Shown: piece after piece, positions 26,110 through 35,111 of the stretch
Position numbering within the stretch: the first letter of the stretch is position 1
How the letters are laid out: each line of letters starts with the position of its first letter
Origin: a bacterium
Lineage (GTDB): Bacteria > SZUA-79 > Acidulodesulfobacterales > Acidulodesulfobacteraceae
Direction: 5' to 3'
DNA: 37,834 nucleotides
Assembly: GCA_021789605.1 (NCBI GenBank)
Contig: JAJYJI010000018.1
Span: 1-37,834 of the forward strand
Made by a program: the position numbers and the translations under genes
Notes under the pieces: model-generated
Seen by the model: only the letters and a program-made list of their open reading frames with translations
What the model was told of the DNA's origin: nothing
Databases searched by the model: none

Positions 26110-27477
26110 TTACCCGTTTAAATCAAAAGCCTTTTTAAAAAATATCTCGGCCTCGGCGGGTTTTCCGGAATTTTTCAAGCATCTGGCGTATTCATAATAA
26201 TACCTTGGATTATTGGGCTCATAATTTATCGCCCGTTTAAAATATCTCAATGCTTTTTCGTAAAGAGGGGATATTTTTTCTTTAATTTCGTCGCCGTAAA
26301 CGTATATATATGTATTTCCGCCGGTTTTATCCGTTTTGCGGAATATTTCTTTGCATTCTCCGAAATCTTCGCCGCTCCGGCGCGTTTCTGAATCCTTAAA
26401 ATCCGCAAAATCCTTTAAGCCGGCGCTTTCGCAACCGCGGGCGCATGCCGCATCCGCTTCCCGCCCTTCCCCTTTTTCCCCGCGTTCTTCGCTTTCAATG
26501 CTTTTAGGGCATTCAGCGGCTCCTATTTCCGTCCCGCACGATTTCAAAGCCGTCCCGCCCGAAAATCCCGCGCCGTTAACTTCTTCAAAATAGGCGTAAT
26601 CGGCAAGCTCGTCCATTATAAAAAGCCCGCTCATAAAATATATCTCGTCTATTGTATAGTATCCTTTTGTTTTTTTGCGCCATCCCGAAAGTATCGAGAA
26701 AAATTTGCCGTAAGTTTTATCAAAGAATTCTTCGTCAAAACTTCCGGATAGTCTTTCCGTCCTTTCATTTCTGAATTCGGCGAACGGGTCTTCCTCGCCG
26801 TCATTTTCGTACGCATCTGCCAAAATTTTTTCCCGCTCTCCGTTCAGACGTAAAAAGGGAATTTCCCTGCAATATATTAAAAGATTATAAAAAAAAGCAA
26901 GCGCGCCGGCATCTTTCATTTCGTATAAAAATTTGCATAAATCAAACAGATATGGGCATATGTAATCCCTGTCTTTTTGTTTTGGCGCGGACAGCCACAG
27001 CTCTTCGTACGTTTCGATAATAGCCTGAACGTATTTTTTATCGTATCGCGCAAGTTTTTTTAATGCGGAAATTAAGGTTTGATAATAATTGCATAACAGT
27101 TCGTCGAAAAGGAGGCCGTATAACGGGCTTCCGTTTGCCGGTTTTTCCATTCCCGTTTCCTCCGCATTCCCGTTTCTTTCAATCCCCGTTTTCGCGCCTT
27201 CTCCCGCGCTCGATTCCGCGTTGCCTTCGGCTTCCGCGTTTATTCCGGCTTCCGCCTTAGTTTCTTTCCCGCTTTTCATTTCCGGCGTTTTTCCTTTAAT
27301 CGGAACGAATTGTCCTAGGTAATCCGCGAAAGCCTTTCTGAACATCTCTACATGTTTTGCGAACAGTTCGTATTTTTCGGCTTCCAAAGCGATATTTTTA
27401 TTATTGCCGTTTAGAACGCCGCCTTTTTTCTTGGCGGTATCGGTATTAACAGTATCGGTATTAATATTATTATTCAT
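26110..27477 (-). CDS. Uncharacterised protein with C-terminal TPR-like repeat
   Basis: This 455-residue acidic protein has no signal peptide or membrane segment. The N-terminus has a repeated NTDT motif. Residues about 60-115 and 300-385 are low-complexity, rich in Glu, Gly, Ala and Lys. The middle (about 120-290) is helical and contains several aromatic residues. The last 60 residues (from about SPLYEKALRYFKRAI) look like one TPR unit, suggesting protein binding. It is the second gene of an apparent operon, 55 bases after the HNH-motif gene, with AGAGGAC before the ATG. I do not recognise the family. Confidence 0.75.
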   Translation of the reverse strand: MNNNINTDTVNTDTAKKKGGVLNGNNKNIALEAEKYELFAKHVEMFRKAFADYLGQFVPIKGKTPEMKSGKETKAEAGINAEAEGNAESSAGEGAKTGIERNGNAEETGMEKPANGSPLYGLLFDELLCNYYQTLISALKKLARYDKKYVQAIIETYEELWLSAPKQKDRDYICPYLFDLCKFLYEMKDAGALAFFYNLLIYCREIPFLRLNGEREKILADAYENDGEEDPFAEFRNERTERLSGSFDEEFFDKTYGKFFSILSGWRKKTKGYYTIDEIYFMSGLFIMDELADYAYFEEVNGAGFSGGTALKSCGTEIGAAECPKSIESEERGEKGEGREADAACARGCESAGLKDFADFKDSETRRSGEDFGECKEIFRKTDKTGGNTYIYVYGDEIKEKISPLYEKALRYFKRAINYEPNNPRYYYEYARCLKNSGKPAEAEIFFKKAFDLNG

Positions 27478-27532
27478 TGCGTCCTCTTTATAGCTTTAAT
27501 AATTTATTAGTTAGACATGAGCGTTTTATTTC

Positions 27533-28924
27533 TCAGGAAATAGTGCTTGTCGCCAAATCTTTGATAAAATTAATCAAAGCTGTTTTTGCTATATTTCTGT
27601 CGGTTTCGTCGTTCGTTTTTGCGGCAAGCAGCCTGAGCTCTTCGCCGGTTTTGGCGTCGATAAACAAAAGCCTTAAATATTCTCCGGTATCGTTCAGCAT
27701 ATTAAGCCTCATGGCGGAGTTGGCTTCCACGTCCAGCTTAATATCGTTAAGCGTTATTTTATCGTTTAAATTTAATCCGCTTATATTCGTTAAAAGTTTA
27801 TTATAATTTTTTTCCATGTACGGAATCTTCCCGCTTTCTCCCATGCCGTTTCCGTTTATGCAGGCATTATCGCAGTTTATGTTTTGCCGCCCGGCGATAT
27901 TTTCGGAATAATGCTCCCTATAGTATCCGGTATTTTTGTCGATGAGGATTTTATACGAATCGGCGAGCCTGTGGGTTTCTTCGCCTATCGCGATAAGATT
28001 ATTGACGTTTTCCTTGCCGTCGTCCTGAAGCTGGTTTATATGGTGCACTTCTATCCTGTTTAAGAGCTCCCCCTTTTCGTTTCTTTTTAAGCCGTTTAAA
28101 AACTGTAAATCCCTTGTTTTGACGTAACTCGTAATTTTTTGCCAGTTATGGATAGACTCCATTTCTAAGATTTTTTTATCGTTTACCTTTACTTTGATAT
28201 TTTTAAAACCGTCCGCGGTATCTTTATAGTCTTTGAGTATTCCAAGTTCGGGGCGTTTAACGGATAGCGTCCCGCGTCCGTTATTTTCCAACTTAAACTT
28301 ATAAGAAGACGGCGTTTCGTTAACGGTATATTTTATATGCTTCGAAAAGGCGCCGTACGCCATATCGATAACTCCCGGAGCGGAATTTTTTGCGTCTATT
28401 CCGCATACGGTTTTTTTAAGGCCGAAATAGTTGTTGAGCGTAAATTTAGACAGATTATATTCCCCGTTGAATCTTTCGTCGCATCTGGCGTAATTGCCGG
28501 CATATTTTGCCGAATTAATTTCATTGAATTTTGCCGAAGACATAATAATATTTTTTACGGTAATATTTCTGCCGTAAGGCGTCATCCCCCCGAAAGAAGC
28601 CCCCTGAACTTCTACGAAATTATTTTTCAGAAACAGCCCGTTAAAGTTGCTTCTTACGTTTTTATCTATAAAGCCGTAAACGTTTAATAAAAAATTTTCG
28701 TCGTTTTTAATTATAAAACCGGAATTCAGCAAAGCCTTTATCTCGCTTTCCCCTTTAGAAATATTTTTTGTCCTGCTCAATTCTATATCGGAGTTTTGTT
28801 TTTCCTTCTCGATGCCGGAAGGCGTTTTTGCAATTAAATTTTTAACCGCGGGATAATTTTTTTGACCGGTATCGATATTTTGCTTCGGCGAACGGCCGAT
28901 TCCGCCCCCCATATTGATTTCCAT
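27533..28924 (-). CDS. Uncharacterised protein with HNH-nuclease-like motif
   Basis: This 463-residue protein has no signal peptide or membrane segment. Residues 290-318 read RIEVHHINQL...NVNNLIAIGEETH, an HNH-like pattern with H294-H295, N309 and H318, flanked by a charged segment (270-290). That is the usual signature of HNH/endonuclease VII-type nucleases and some toxin tips. The N-terminal 250 residues are beta-rich and unfamiliar. The last 85 residues are helical. ACGGAGGGGAATA precedes the ATG. A nuclease role is plausible but unproven; metal-binding cysteines are absent. It is the first gene of a two-gene minus operon diverging from cysS. Confidence 0.7.
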   Translation of the reverse strand: MEINMGGGIGRSPKQNIDTGQKNYPAVKNLIAKTPSGIEKEKQNSDIELSRTKNISKGESEIKALLNSGFIIKNDENFLLNVYGFIDKNVRSNFNGLFLKNNFVEVQGASFGGMTPYGRNITVKNIIMSSAKFNEINSAKYAGNYARCDERFNGEYNLSKFTLNNYFGLKKTVCGIDAKNSAPGVIDMAYGAFSKHIKYTVNETPSSYKFKLENNGRGTLSVKRPELGILKDYKDTADGFKNIKVKVNDKKILEMESIHNWQKITSYVKTRDLQFLNGLKRNEKGELLNRIEVHHINQLQDDGKENVNNLIAIGEETHRLADSYKILIDKNTGYYREHYSENIAGRQNINCDNACINGNGMGESGKIPYMEKNYNKLLTNISGLNLNDKITLNDIKLDVEANSAMRLNMLNDTGEYLRLLFIDAKTGEELRLLAAKTNDETDRNIAKTALINFIKDLATSTIS

Positions 28925-28984
28925 TATTCCCCTCCGTTTTATTATTCCGTCTTGGCGTTTTGGTTTATGAGCCGTTTATATATA

Positions 28985-29007
28985 GCAATATATCAAACTA
29001 ATATTGC
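28985..29007. promoter_or_regulatory. Inverted repeat between the HNH gene and cysS
   Basis: GCAATAT (28985-28991) and ATATTGC (29001-29007) form a seven-base inverted repeat around a nine-base centre, in the 170-base divergent gap about 60 bases before the HNH-gene start. The layout suits a dimeric repressor operator. No known regulator site is matched. Confidence 0.35.
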
Positions 29008-29094
29008 GATATTATGACGTTTATGTTTCGTTTGCGTTAAATTTTAGTTAAAAAAATGTTAAAAAAAAATTAAGAATATGTTAAGATAAACCTT

Positions 29095-30621
29095 ATGAAC
29101 CGCAATATATATATTTATAACACCCTTTCTCTTTCAAAAGAGCTTTTCAAGCCGATAAACGACGACAAGGTGCTGATGTACGTCTGCGGAATTACCGCTT
29201 ACGACCTGTCGCACATCGGACATGCAAGGGCTTATATTACTTTCGATATAATTTACCGATATTTAAGGCGGCTCGGATATAACGTCGTGTATGTCAGAAA
29301 TTTTACCGATATAGACGATAAAATCATAAAAAAAGCAAACGACGAAAATTCCACGATAGAAAAAATTTCCTCGAAATATATAGAAGAATACCGCAAAGAT
29401 ATGAACTCTTTATCGGTTTTAAGCCCCGTTTACGAACCCAAGGCTACCGAGACTATTCCCGAAATGATAAGTTTAACTCTGGGATTAATAAAAAAGGGCT
29501 ATGCCTACGAAATAAACGGAGACGTTTTTTTCAGGGTAAATTCTTTTAAGGAATACGGCAAACTTTCCCATAAAAATATAAGCGAACTTATCGCCGGTTC
29601 GAGAATTCCTGCAAACGAGGAAAAAGAAAATCTTCTCGATTTTGCGCTATGGAAAAGGTCAAAGGAAGGCGAGCCTTCGTGGGACAGCCCCTGGGGAAAA
29701 GGCAGGCCGGGGTGGCATATAGAATGTTCGGCTATGAGCATGAAATTTTTAGGGGAAAGCATAGATATTCACGGAGGCGGCTCAGACCTTATATTTCCTC
29801 ATCACGAAAACGAAACGGCTCAGTCCGAATCCTTTACGGGCAAAAAATTCGTTAATTACTGGATACATAACGGGTTTGTAAATATAAACAGCGAAAAGAT
29901 GTCAAAATCGCTTAAAAATTTTATTACGATAAGGGACGTGCTCGGCAGGTTTCATCCCGAAGTCCTCCGGCTCTTTTTTATGTTCACGCATTACAGGTCT
30001 TTTATAGATTTTTCGTTCGAGGGCTTAGAAAGCGCGCGGCAAAGCCTTACAAGGCTTTATCAGGCGGTAAGCCTATACGACGATTTTAAAAGCAAATTGA
30101 TAAAAGATGCCGCCGTCGGAAGCGGAAGCGGAAGCGGAAGCGTTATAACCGTTAAAAAAGACGGTTCGGCCGCGGGCGGCGAAAATATCGAAAACTATAC
30201 GAATGATTTTATGGATTCGATGAACGACGATTTTAATACCGCGAGGGCGATATCCGTTATATTCGACCTTATTAGGAAAACAAATAAAATTATCAACGAT
30301 TCTATGGCGCAAAATGTTATAACGGGCGCCGATGCGGCTTTTTTAGACTCCGCCTCGTCGTTCGTAAAAGAATCGCTTTCCGGAGTATTCGGCCTGTTAA
30401 ACGAAGAGCCCAAGACGTTTATCGGAACAAATCCGGCAAATCCCGGCGGCAGGGGCGGCTCGTCCATATGCGAAGACGAGATAAAGGCCATGATAGGAAA
30501 ACGCGATGAATTCAGAAAAAACAAGGAATACGCCAGAGCGGACGGCATCAGGAAATCGCTTCTCGAAAAGGGCGTCGTTTTAGAAGATACCTCATTCGGG
30601 ACGACTTATAAAATTGTATAA
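29095..30621 (+). CDS. cysS: Cysteinyl-tRNA synthetase
   Basis: This 508-residue class I synthetase charges tRNA-Cys. The HIGH motif is HIGHARAYI (about 42-50), and KMSKS is at about 265-269. The zinc site is built from C31 (VCGITAYD), the WHIECS cysteine and the HHENE region. It is about 30-40 residues longer than usual because of a GSGSGSGS run (about 342-350) and a second Gly-rich stretch (about 445-455), both in the C-terminal helical part away from the catalytic core. No strong ribosome binding site precedes the ATG. Confidence 0.96.
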   Translation: MNRNIYIYNTLSLSKELFKPINDDKVLMYVCGITAYDLSHIGHARAYITFDIIYRYLRRLGYNVVYVRNFTDIDDKIIKKANDENSTIEKISSKYIEEYRKDMNSLSVLSPVYEPKATETIPEMISLTLGLIKKGYAYEINGDVFFRVNSFKEYGKLSHKNISELIAGSRIPANEEKENLLDFALWKRSKEGEPSWDSPWGKGRPGWHIECSAMSMKFLGESIDIHGGGSDLIFPHHENETAQSESFTGKKFVNYWIHNGFVNINSEKMSKSLKNFITIRDVLGRFHPEVLRLFFMFTHYRSFIDFSFEGLESARQSLTRLYQAVSLYDDFKSKLIKDAAVGSGSGSGSVITVKKDGSAAGGENIENYTNDFMDSMNDDFNTARAISVIFDLIRKTNKIINDSMAQNVITGADAAFLDSASSFVKESLSGVFGLLNEEPKTFIGTNPANPGGRGGSSICEDEIKAMIGKRDEFRKNKEYARADGIRKSLLEKGVVLEDTSFGTTYKIV

Positions 30622-30641
30622 AATTTCGGGGCGAAATAATT

Positions 30642-30824
30642 ATGAACGTCAAAGAAATGGCGGAAGAATTTCTTGTCTGTCCAAAATGCCGCCGCAGTCT
30701 TATTTATAAAAAAACGGGCGAAGAAGAAATTCTTATCTGCGATAATTGCGGCGTTTATTATCCGGTCGAAGACGGCATCCCTATCCTTCTCGCGGAAGAC
30801 GCGAAAAATATCGGCGAAAGATGA
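30642..30824 (+). CDS. Trm112-family (UPF0434) zinc-binding small protein
   Basis: This 60-residue protein has two pairs of cysteines (CPKC at 13-16 and CDNC at about 33-36) and the family end YYPVEDGIPILL. In many Gram-negatives this gene lies beside lipopolysaccharide genes, as here, where it is followed by the Kdo-transferase-like gene. The stop overlaps the start of that gene as ATGA, so the two are probably translationally coupled. Its own role is not known. Confidence 0.85.
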   Translation: MNVKEMAEEFLVCPKCRRSLIYKKTGEEEILICDNCGVYYPVEDGIPILLAEDAKNIGER

Positions 30825-32314
30825 AAATATTCGTAAAATTAAAGCGCTTCGTTTCATTGAACGGGGATTTTTTTTTAAAAATACGAAAACTTTCCGCTTC
30901 CGCGGAGTCGGGTTCCGCTAAAAGCGGAACAAGCCCTAAAAATAAAAGATTCTGGATTTATGCCGAATCTCTCGGCGAATTCAGACTGGCGCTGTATATA
31001 GCCGATATTATAAAATCTATATTTTCCGAAAAGGACGAACCGCCCCCAGTTTTCTTTATCAGCTTCAAAACGTTCTCGACGCTGGCGCTTGCGCAGATGC
31101 TTGCCGAAAAAAATAAAGGCGGCGGAATATTATATTTTTTTCATCCTTTCCCCGGATTAAAGCCAATTTTTAAAAAATACGCGTCCGCCGTAAAGCCCGG
31201 CTATTTTATATCCGTTCAGCATCCGGCTTCCAAAAGGTTAATTAAAGAGATATTTAACGCCGTTCCAAACGCAAAACTTATATTTGCGGGAATAAGCGCC
31301 GCCGGCCTTAAAAAAATGGGCATAAATACCGGTTCAAACCATGCCGGAGGGGAGGGGTTTGCAGCATCGGACGGGTCTTCTTTGCTTGCCGAAGTTTCCG
31401 GTTCCTGCGGCGAAATGAACGTTAAAATAAGCGCCCTGCCCGTTTCTTTAAAATTTATGTCGTGCGGCGGCGGAAACGGGGAAAGCTCCGCCTGCTACGA
31501 AAAAATAAAGGGAGGCGGACAAAGGGAAGAAAACGAAAAAATTGGGCAAAGGGCAGAAATCGAAGAAATGGAGGACAGGGCGGAAAAAGGACAAGCAGAA
31601 GAAAAGAAGGGAAGGGCGGTGATAGAAGAAAGGGAAGGAAATGAAAAAATTGGATACAGGGAAGAAGGGGAAGAATGCGGAGAAAATGGAAGAAAAAATA
31701 TCGCGGTTTCCTTTGTTTCCGTTCATAAAAAAGAATCTGATTTTATTTTAGAACTCGTAAAAGAGATTATCTCGGACGAAAGTTTGCCGCGGGAATTAAA
31801 TTTAAAATTTATTTTTGTTCCCAGAAATATAAAAAATTCGGGCAGACTGTTTAAAGCGGCGTCGAAAATAGGCTTAAGTCCGGTTTATTACGGCGAAAAC
31901 GCGGGCTTGGAAAATTTGGAGCATTTTTTGAGAACAGGCGGAATTAAAGCTTTAATCGTCGATAAATACGGCGTCTTAGACGAGGTGTATTCCGTTTCGG
32001 ATATAGTTTACGTCGGTAAAAGTCTGTTTAAAAGCGAAAGCGGAGGACACAACGTATTAGAGCCCGCATCATACGGAAAACCTGTTATAACCGGCGCGTA
32101 TGCCGTAAATTTTAAAGATATAATAGATGAAATGGCCGGATGCGGGGCGGCGGCCGTGACGACCGAAGAGAACTTCGGCGAGGTTTTAATGAAACTGATT
32201 AAAGACGAAAAGCTAAGAAAAGAAGCCGGAAAAAACGGGTTAAATTTCTGCCTTAAAAAAAGAGACGAATTTAAAAGTTATTTTAAAAATTATTTAACCG
32301 GGGTTATCGCGTAA
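30821..32314 (+). CDS. waaA: Kdo transferase-like protein (WaaA family)
   Basis: This 497-residue glycosyltransferase would add Kdo to lipid A precursors. The C-terminal half is clear: YSVSDIVYVGKSLF...GGHNVLEPASYGKPVITG (about 390-425), FVPRN (332-336) and VSFVSVHKKESDFIL (296-310). The N-terminal half is divergent (WIYAESLGE at about 45-53 matches the SxGE motif), and the acceptor-side motif EtElWPN is not found. A Glu/Lys/Gly-rich low-complexity linker at 215-292 separates the two lobes. I start it at the ATG overlapping the Trm112-like stop rather than at 30746, which falls inside that gene. Gene symbol is by family resemblance. Confidence 0.75.
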   Translation: MKIFVKLKRFVSLNGDFFLKIRKLSASAESGSAKSGTSPKNKRFWIYAESLGEFRLALYIADIIKSIFSEKDEPPPVFFISFKTFSTLALAQMLAEKNKGGGILYFFHPFPGLKPIFKKYASAVKPGYFISVQHPASKRLIKEIFNAVPNAKLIFAGISAAGLKKMGINTGSNHAGGEGFAASDGSSLLAEVSGSCGEMNVKISALPVSLKFMSCGGGNGESSACYEKIKGGGQREENEKIGQRAEIEEMEDRAEKGQAEEKKGRAVIEEREGNEKIGYREEGEECGENGRKNIAVSFVSVHKKESDFILELVKEIISDESLPRELNLKFIFVPRNIKNSGRLFKAASKIGLSPVYYGENAGLENLEHFLRTGGIKALIVDKYGVLDEVYSVSDIVYVGKSLFKSESGGHNVLEPASYGKPVITGAYAVNFKDIIDEMAGCGAAAVTTEENFGEVLMKLIKDEKLRKEAGKNGLNFCLKKRDEFKSYFKNYLTGVIA

Positions 32315-32317
32315 TTT

Positions 32318-33616
32318 ATGAATTTTGCCGTTTTTATCGTATCGTCGAGGCTATTTCTGCTTGCCGCCATAATTTTATTGTTGTTTATTTATTTTAGAAT
32401 AAAATTTTTTAAGTTAAAAATTCATTTTATAAATTTTAAAGAAAAGAACGTTTTTCGGACGCGGCGCGAATTAAACGGGATAATACATTTTCATTCGACA
32501 TATTCCGACGGTTCCGGAAAGATGGAAACCCTCATAGAAACCGCTAAAAAATTGAAAGCGGACTTTCTCGTCTCTTCCGACCATAATACTCTGAAGCCTA
32601 AATCAGACGGGCTCGAAGGTTATTACGGCGGGCTTTTATATTTTGCCGGCGAAGAAATAAACACGGAATTCGGGCATCTGCTTGCCGTAGGAATAAAAAG
32701 CGGGATAAAAAGGGGAAAGTATAAAGACGTGCTTTCAGATATAAAGAAACAGAACGGGATTTCGGTAATATGCCATCCGTATAACTGGTGGACGCCGTGG
32801 AAAAACTTCGGCGTAAAAGGATACGACGGAATTGAAATCATAAACCTCGATTCGCAGTGGAGGGGAATGAACCCTTTATATATACCCGCAGTAATATTGA
32901 CGTACGGAATAAATCCTTTTTACGCCCTGCATTTTTTGGCTCACAAACCTAAAAAAACGATAAAGTTCTGGGACTCGGCGCAGAAGCATAAGTCGATGAA
33001 AACGGGCATAGCCTCAATCGACGCTCATTCTAACGTTAAGATAACAAAAAAGCGCAGGATTAAATTTCCGAAATACGAGGAGCTCTTTTCCGTAGCGAGA
33101 ACCCATGTTTTTCTTAGCGATAAGCCGTCCGGTAATTTGGAAAAAGACAAGAAGTCGGTAACGGAAGCCTTAAGGGACGGCAAATGCTATTTTTCGTTCG
33201 ACCTGTTCGGCATGCCCGAAGGATTTTATTTTAACGCTTTATACGCCGGCAAATATTATTTAAGCGGCGATACCGTAAATATCGCTGTTTCAGGCGCCGG
33301 CAAAAATACGGACGATGCGGGCAAAAATATAGACAAAAAAGATAAAAATGTTATAATATATGCCGGAATAAATATAAACCCCAAAAAAAATCCGTTTTTT
33401 ATAAATTTATTTCGCAACGGCGAAAAAATATTTCATTCTAAAAACGCCGGACTGATTTACGAAATAAGAGCGGCCGAATCGAAAACGGTTTCCGGCTCTA
33501 AAGAAAATATTGCCGTTCCGTCTTTTTACAGGGTGGAAATAGACTTATATTTCGGCAGGAAAAAAATAACGTATCTATATTCCAACAACATTGAAATTTA
33601 TGCGCCGATAAATTAA
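32318..33616 (+). CDS. Membrane-anchored PHP-domain phosphoesterase
   Basis: This 432-residue protein has one N-terminal membrane segment (about 6-27) and a PHP domain from about residue 50. Metal-binding motifs are HFHSTYSDG (57-65), SSDHN (86-90), GEE with H120, and CHPYNWW (152-158). A later DAHS (near residue 234) completes the site. The last 100 residues look beta-rich, interrupted by an Asn/Asp/Lys-rich low-complexity stretch near 326-345. The substrate is unknown. It starts three bases after the Kdo-transferase-like stop, so an envelope-related job is plausible. Confidence 0.82.
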   Translation: MNFAVFIVSSRLFLLAAIILLLFIYFRIKFFKLKIHFINFKEKNVFRTRRELNGIIHFHSTYSDGSGKMETLIETAKKLKADFLVSSDHNTLKPKSDGLEGYYGGLLYFAGEEINTEFGHLLAVGIKSGIKRGKYKDVLSDIKKQNGISVICHPYNWWTPWKNFGVKGYDGIEIINLDSQWRGMNPLYIPAVILTYGINPFYALHFLAHKPKKTIKFWDSAQKHKSMKTGIASIDAHSNVKITKKRRIKFPKYEELFSVARTHVFLSDKPSGNLEKDKKSVTEALRDGKCYFSFDLFGMPEGFYFNALYAGKYYLSGDTVNIAVSGAGKNTDDAGKNIDKKDKNVIIYAGININPKKNPFFINLFRNGEKIFHSKNAGLIYEIRAAESKTVSGSKENIAVPSFYRVEIDLYFGRKKITYLYSNNIEIYAPIN

Positions 33617-33623
33617 AATTAAT

Positions 33624-33695
33624 ATGCCGGAAATATACGTTAACGGGGAAGAATCTACGGCCGCAAAGAACAAAAAAATATGGTTTCGCCAATAA
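33624..33695 (+). CDS. Possible 23-codon leader ORF before bioA
   Basis: MPEIYVNGEESTAAKNKKI and four further residues end in a TAA that overlaps the likely bioA ATG as TAATG. No Shine-Dalgarno precedes it and no homology is recognised. It could be a translational-coupling leader or chance. Confidence 0.2.
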   Translation: MPEIYVNGEESTAAKNKKIWFRQ

Positions 33696-35062
33696 TGAAA
33701 GATTTGCATTTGCCTAATATCGACGCCGAGAAATTGGACAGGGAATTGGTATGGCATCCTTTTACCCAGATGGCCGGCTGGGAAAAAGAGCAAAACATAG
33801 TCGTCGAAAGAGGGGAAGGCGTTTATCTTTACGACGTTCACGGAAATAAATATATCGACGGAGTATCGTCTTTATGGGTCAACGTTCACGGACATAACAA
33901 TCCCGAAATGAACGAAGCGCTAAAGGAGCAGATAGATAAAATTTCCCACAGCACTCTTCTTGGGCTTGCAAACGTTCCGTCCGCAATACTTGCCGAAAAA
34001 CTGCTCGAAGTATCGCCTAAAAATCTTAAAAAAGTTTTTTATTCGGATTCAGGTTCGACTTCGGTCGAAATAGCGGTTAAAGTGGCATTTCAATATTTCA
34101 GGCAAAAAGGGGCGGCTTATAAAAATAAGAAAAAAATAATCGCGGCTACGTCCGCCTATCACGGAGACACACTGGGAAGCGTTTCAGTCGGCGGCATAGA
34201 GCTTTTCCATTCATTATACAAGCCTTTGCTCTTTGAAACGATTAGGATAACTTATCCTTACTGTTACAGATGCCCGTTTGAGCTTAAACATCCGGATTGC
34301 GAACTTTACTGCGCCGCCAGAGCGGAAAAAATTATAAAATTTCATGCGGACGAGGCGTGCGCCCTTATTATAGAACCCATGCTCCAGGGCGCATCCGGCA
34401 TGATAACGATGCCGGCCGGCTATATGAAAAAAATAGAAAGGGCATGCAGGGAAAACGGCGTACTTTTAATACTCGACGAAGTGGCGACCGGCTTCGGCAG
34501 GACCGGAAAAATGTTTGCGGCTTTTCACGAAGATATTTCTCCCGACGCCATGTGCGTAGCCAAAGGTATTACAGGGGGCTATCTTCCAATGGCGGCCACG
34601 CTTTTTACGCAGGAAATTTACGACGGCTTTCTGGGAAATTATTGGGAAAACAGGACGTTTTTTCACGGACATACCTATACCGGCAATCAGCTTGCATCCG
34701 CCTGCGCAGTTAAATCCCTCGAACTTTTTAAAAAAAACGACCTGTTAAACAGAATAAAACCGACGGCCGAACTTTTCGCGGAGCTCCTTAAAGATTTTTA
34801 TCATCTTGAAACGGTAGGAGACGTAAGAAGCATAGGGCTTATGGCTGGAATAGAGCTAGTAAAAGACAGGCATACGAAAGAAAGATTCGAACCCCGTGAA
34901 AGAATGGGCAATAAAGTTATTCTTAAAGCGCGCGGAATGGGCGTAATAATAAGGCCGCTGGGGGATATTATAGTAGTGATGCCTCCTCTTGTCATAGACG
35001 AAAAGACCTTAACCGTCCTTATGTCCGCAATTTACGATTCCATTAAAGCGGCGGCGCTGTAG
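33695..35062 (+). CDS. bioA: Adenosylmethionine-8-amino-7-oxononanoate aminotransferase
   Basis: This is a 455-residue class III PLP aminotransferase (460 if started at 33680). It uses SAM as amino donor to make 7,8-diaminopelargonate, the substrate of BioD. VWHPFTQM near the N-terminus is typical of BioA, and SDSGSTSVEIAVKVA, DEVATGFGRTGKMFA and KGITGGYLPMAATL (with the PLP lysine) are present. FFHGHTYTGN is the conserved loop. The ATG at 33695 is preferred to 33680 because it joins the short upstream ORF in a TAATG overlap, but this is not decisive. Confidence 0.93.
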   Translation: MKDLHLPNIDAEKLDRELVWHPFTQMAGWEKEQNIVVERGEGVYLYDVHGNKYIDGVSSLWVNVHGHNNPEMNEALKEQIDKISHSTLLGLANVPSAILAEKLLEVSPKNLKKVFYSDSGSTSVEIAVKVAFQYFRQKGAAYKNKKKIIAATSAYHGDTLGSVSVGGIELFHSLYKPLLFETIRITYPYCYRCPFELKHPDCELYCAARAEKIIKFHADEACALIIEPMLQGASGMITMPAGYMKKIERACRENGVLLILDEVATGFGRTGKMFAAFHEDISPDAMCVAKGITGGYLPMAATLFTQEIYDGFLGNYWENRTFFHGHTYTGNQLASACAVKSLELFKKNDLLNRIKPTAELFAELLKDFYHLETVGDVRSIGLMAGIELVKDRHTKERFEPRERMGNKVILKARGMGVIIRPLGDIIVVMPPLVIDEKTLTVLMSAIYDSIKAAAL

Positions 35063-35111
35063 CGGGTATATTTGTCATTATCTTAATCTTTATCTTAATC
35101 TGCGGATAAAC

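Noticed and set aside
27063-27322. Plus-strand Ser/Pro/Phe-rich ORFs opposite the 455-residue protein
   Set aside because: They are shadows of its Glu/Ala/Gly-rich low-complexity codons on the opposite strand.
30746-30820. Longer start for the Kdo-transferase-like gene
   Set aside because: It lies inside the Trm112-like gene; the ATGA overlap at 30821 is the natural start.
31448-31726. Minus-strand Phe-rich ORF within the Kdo-transferase-like gene
   Set aside because: It is the antisense of the Glu/Lys-rich linker, with no start signal.
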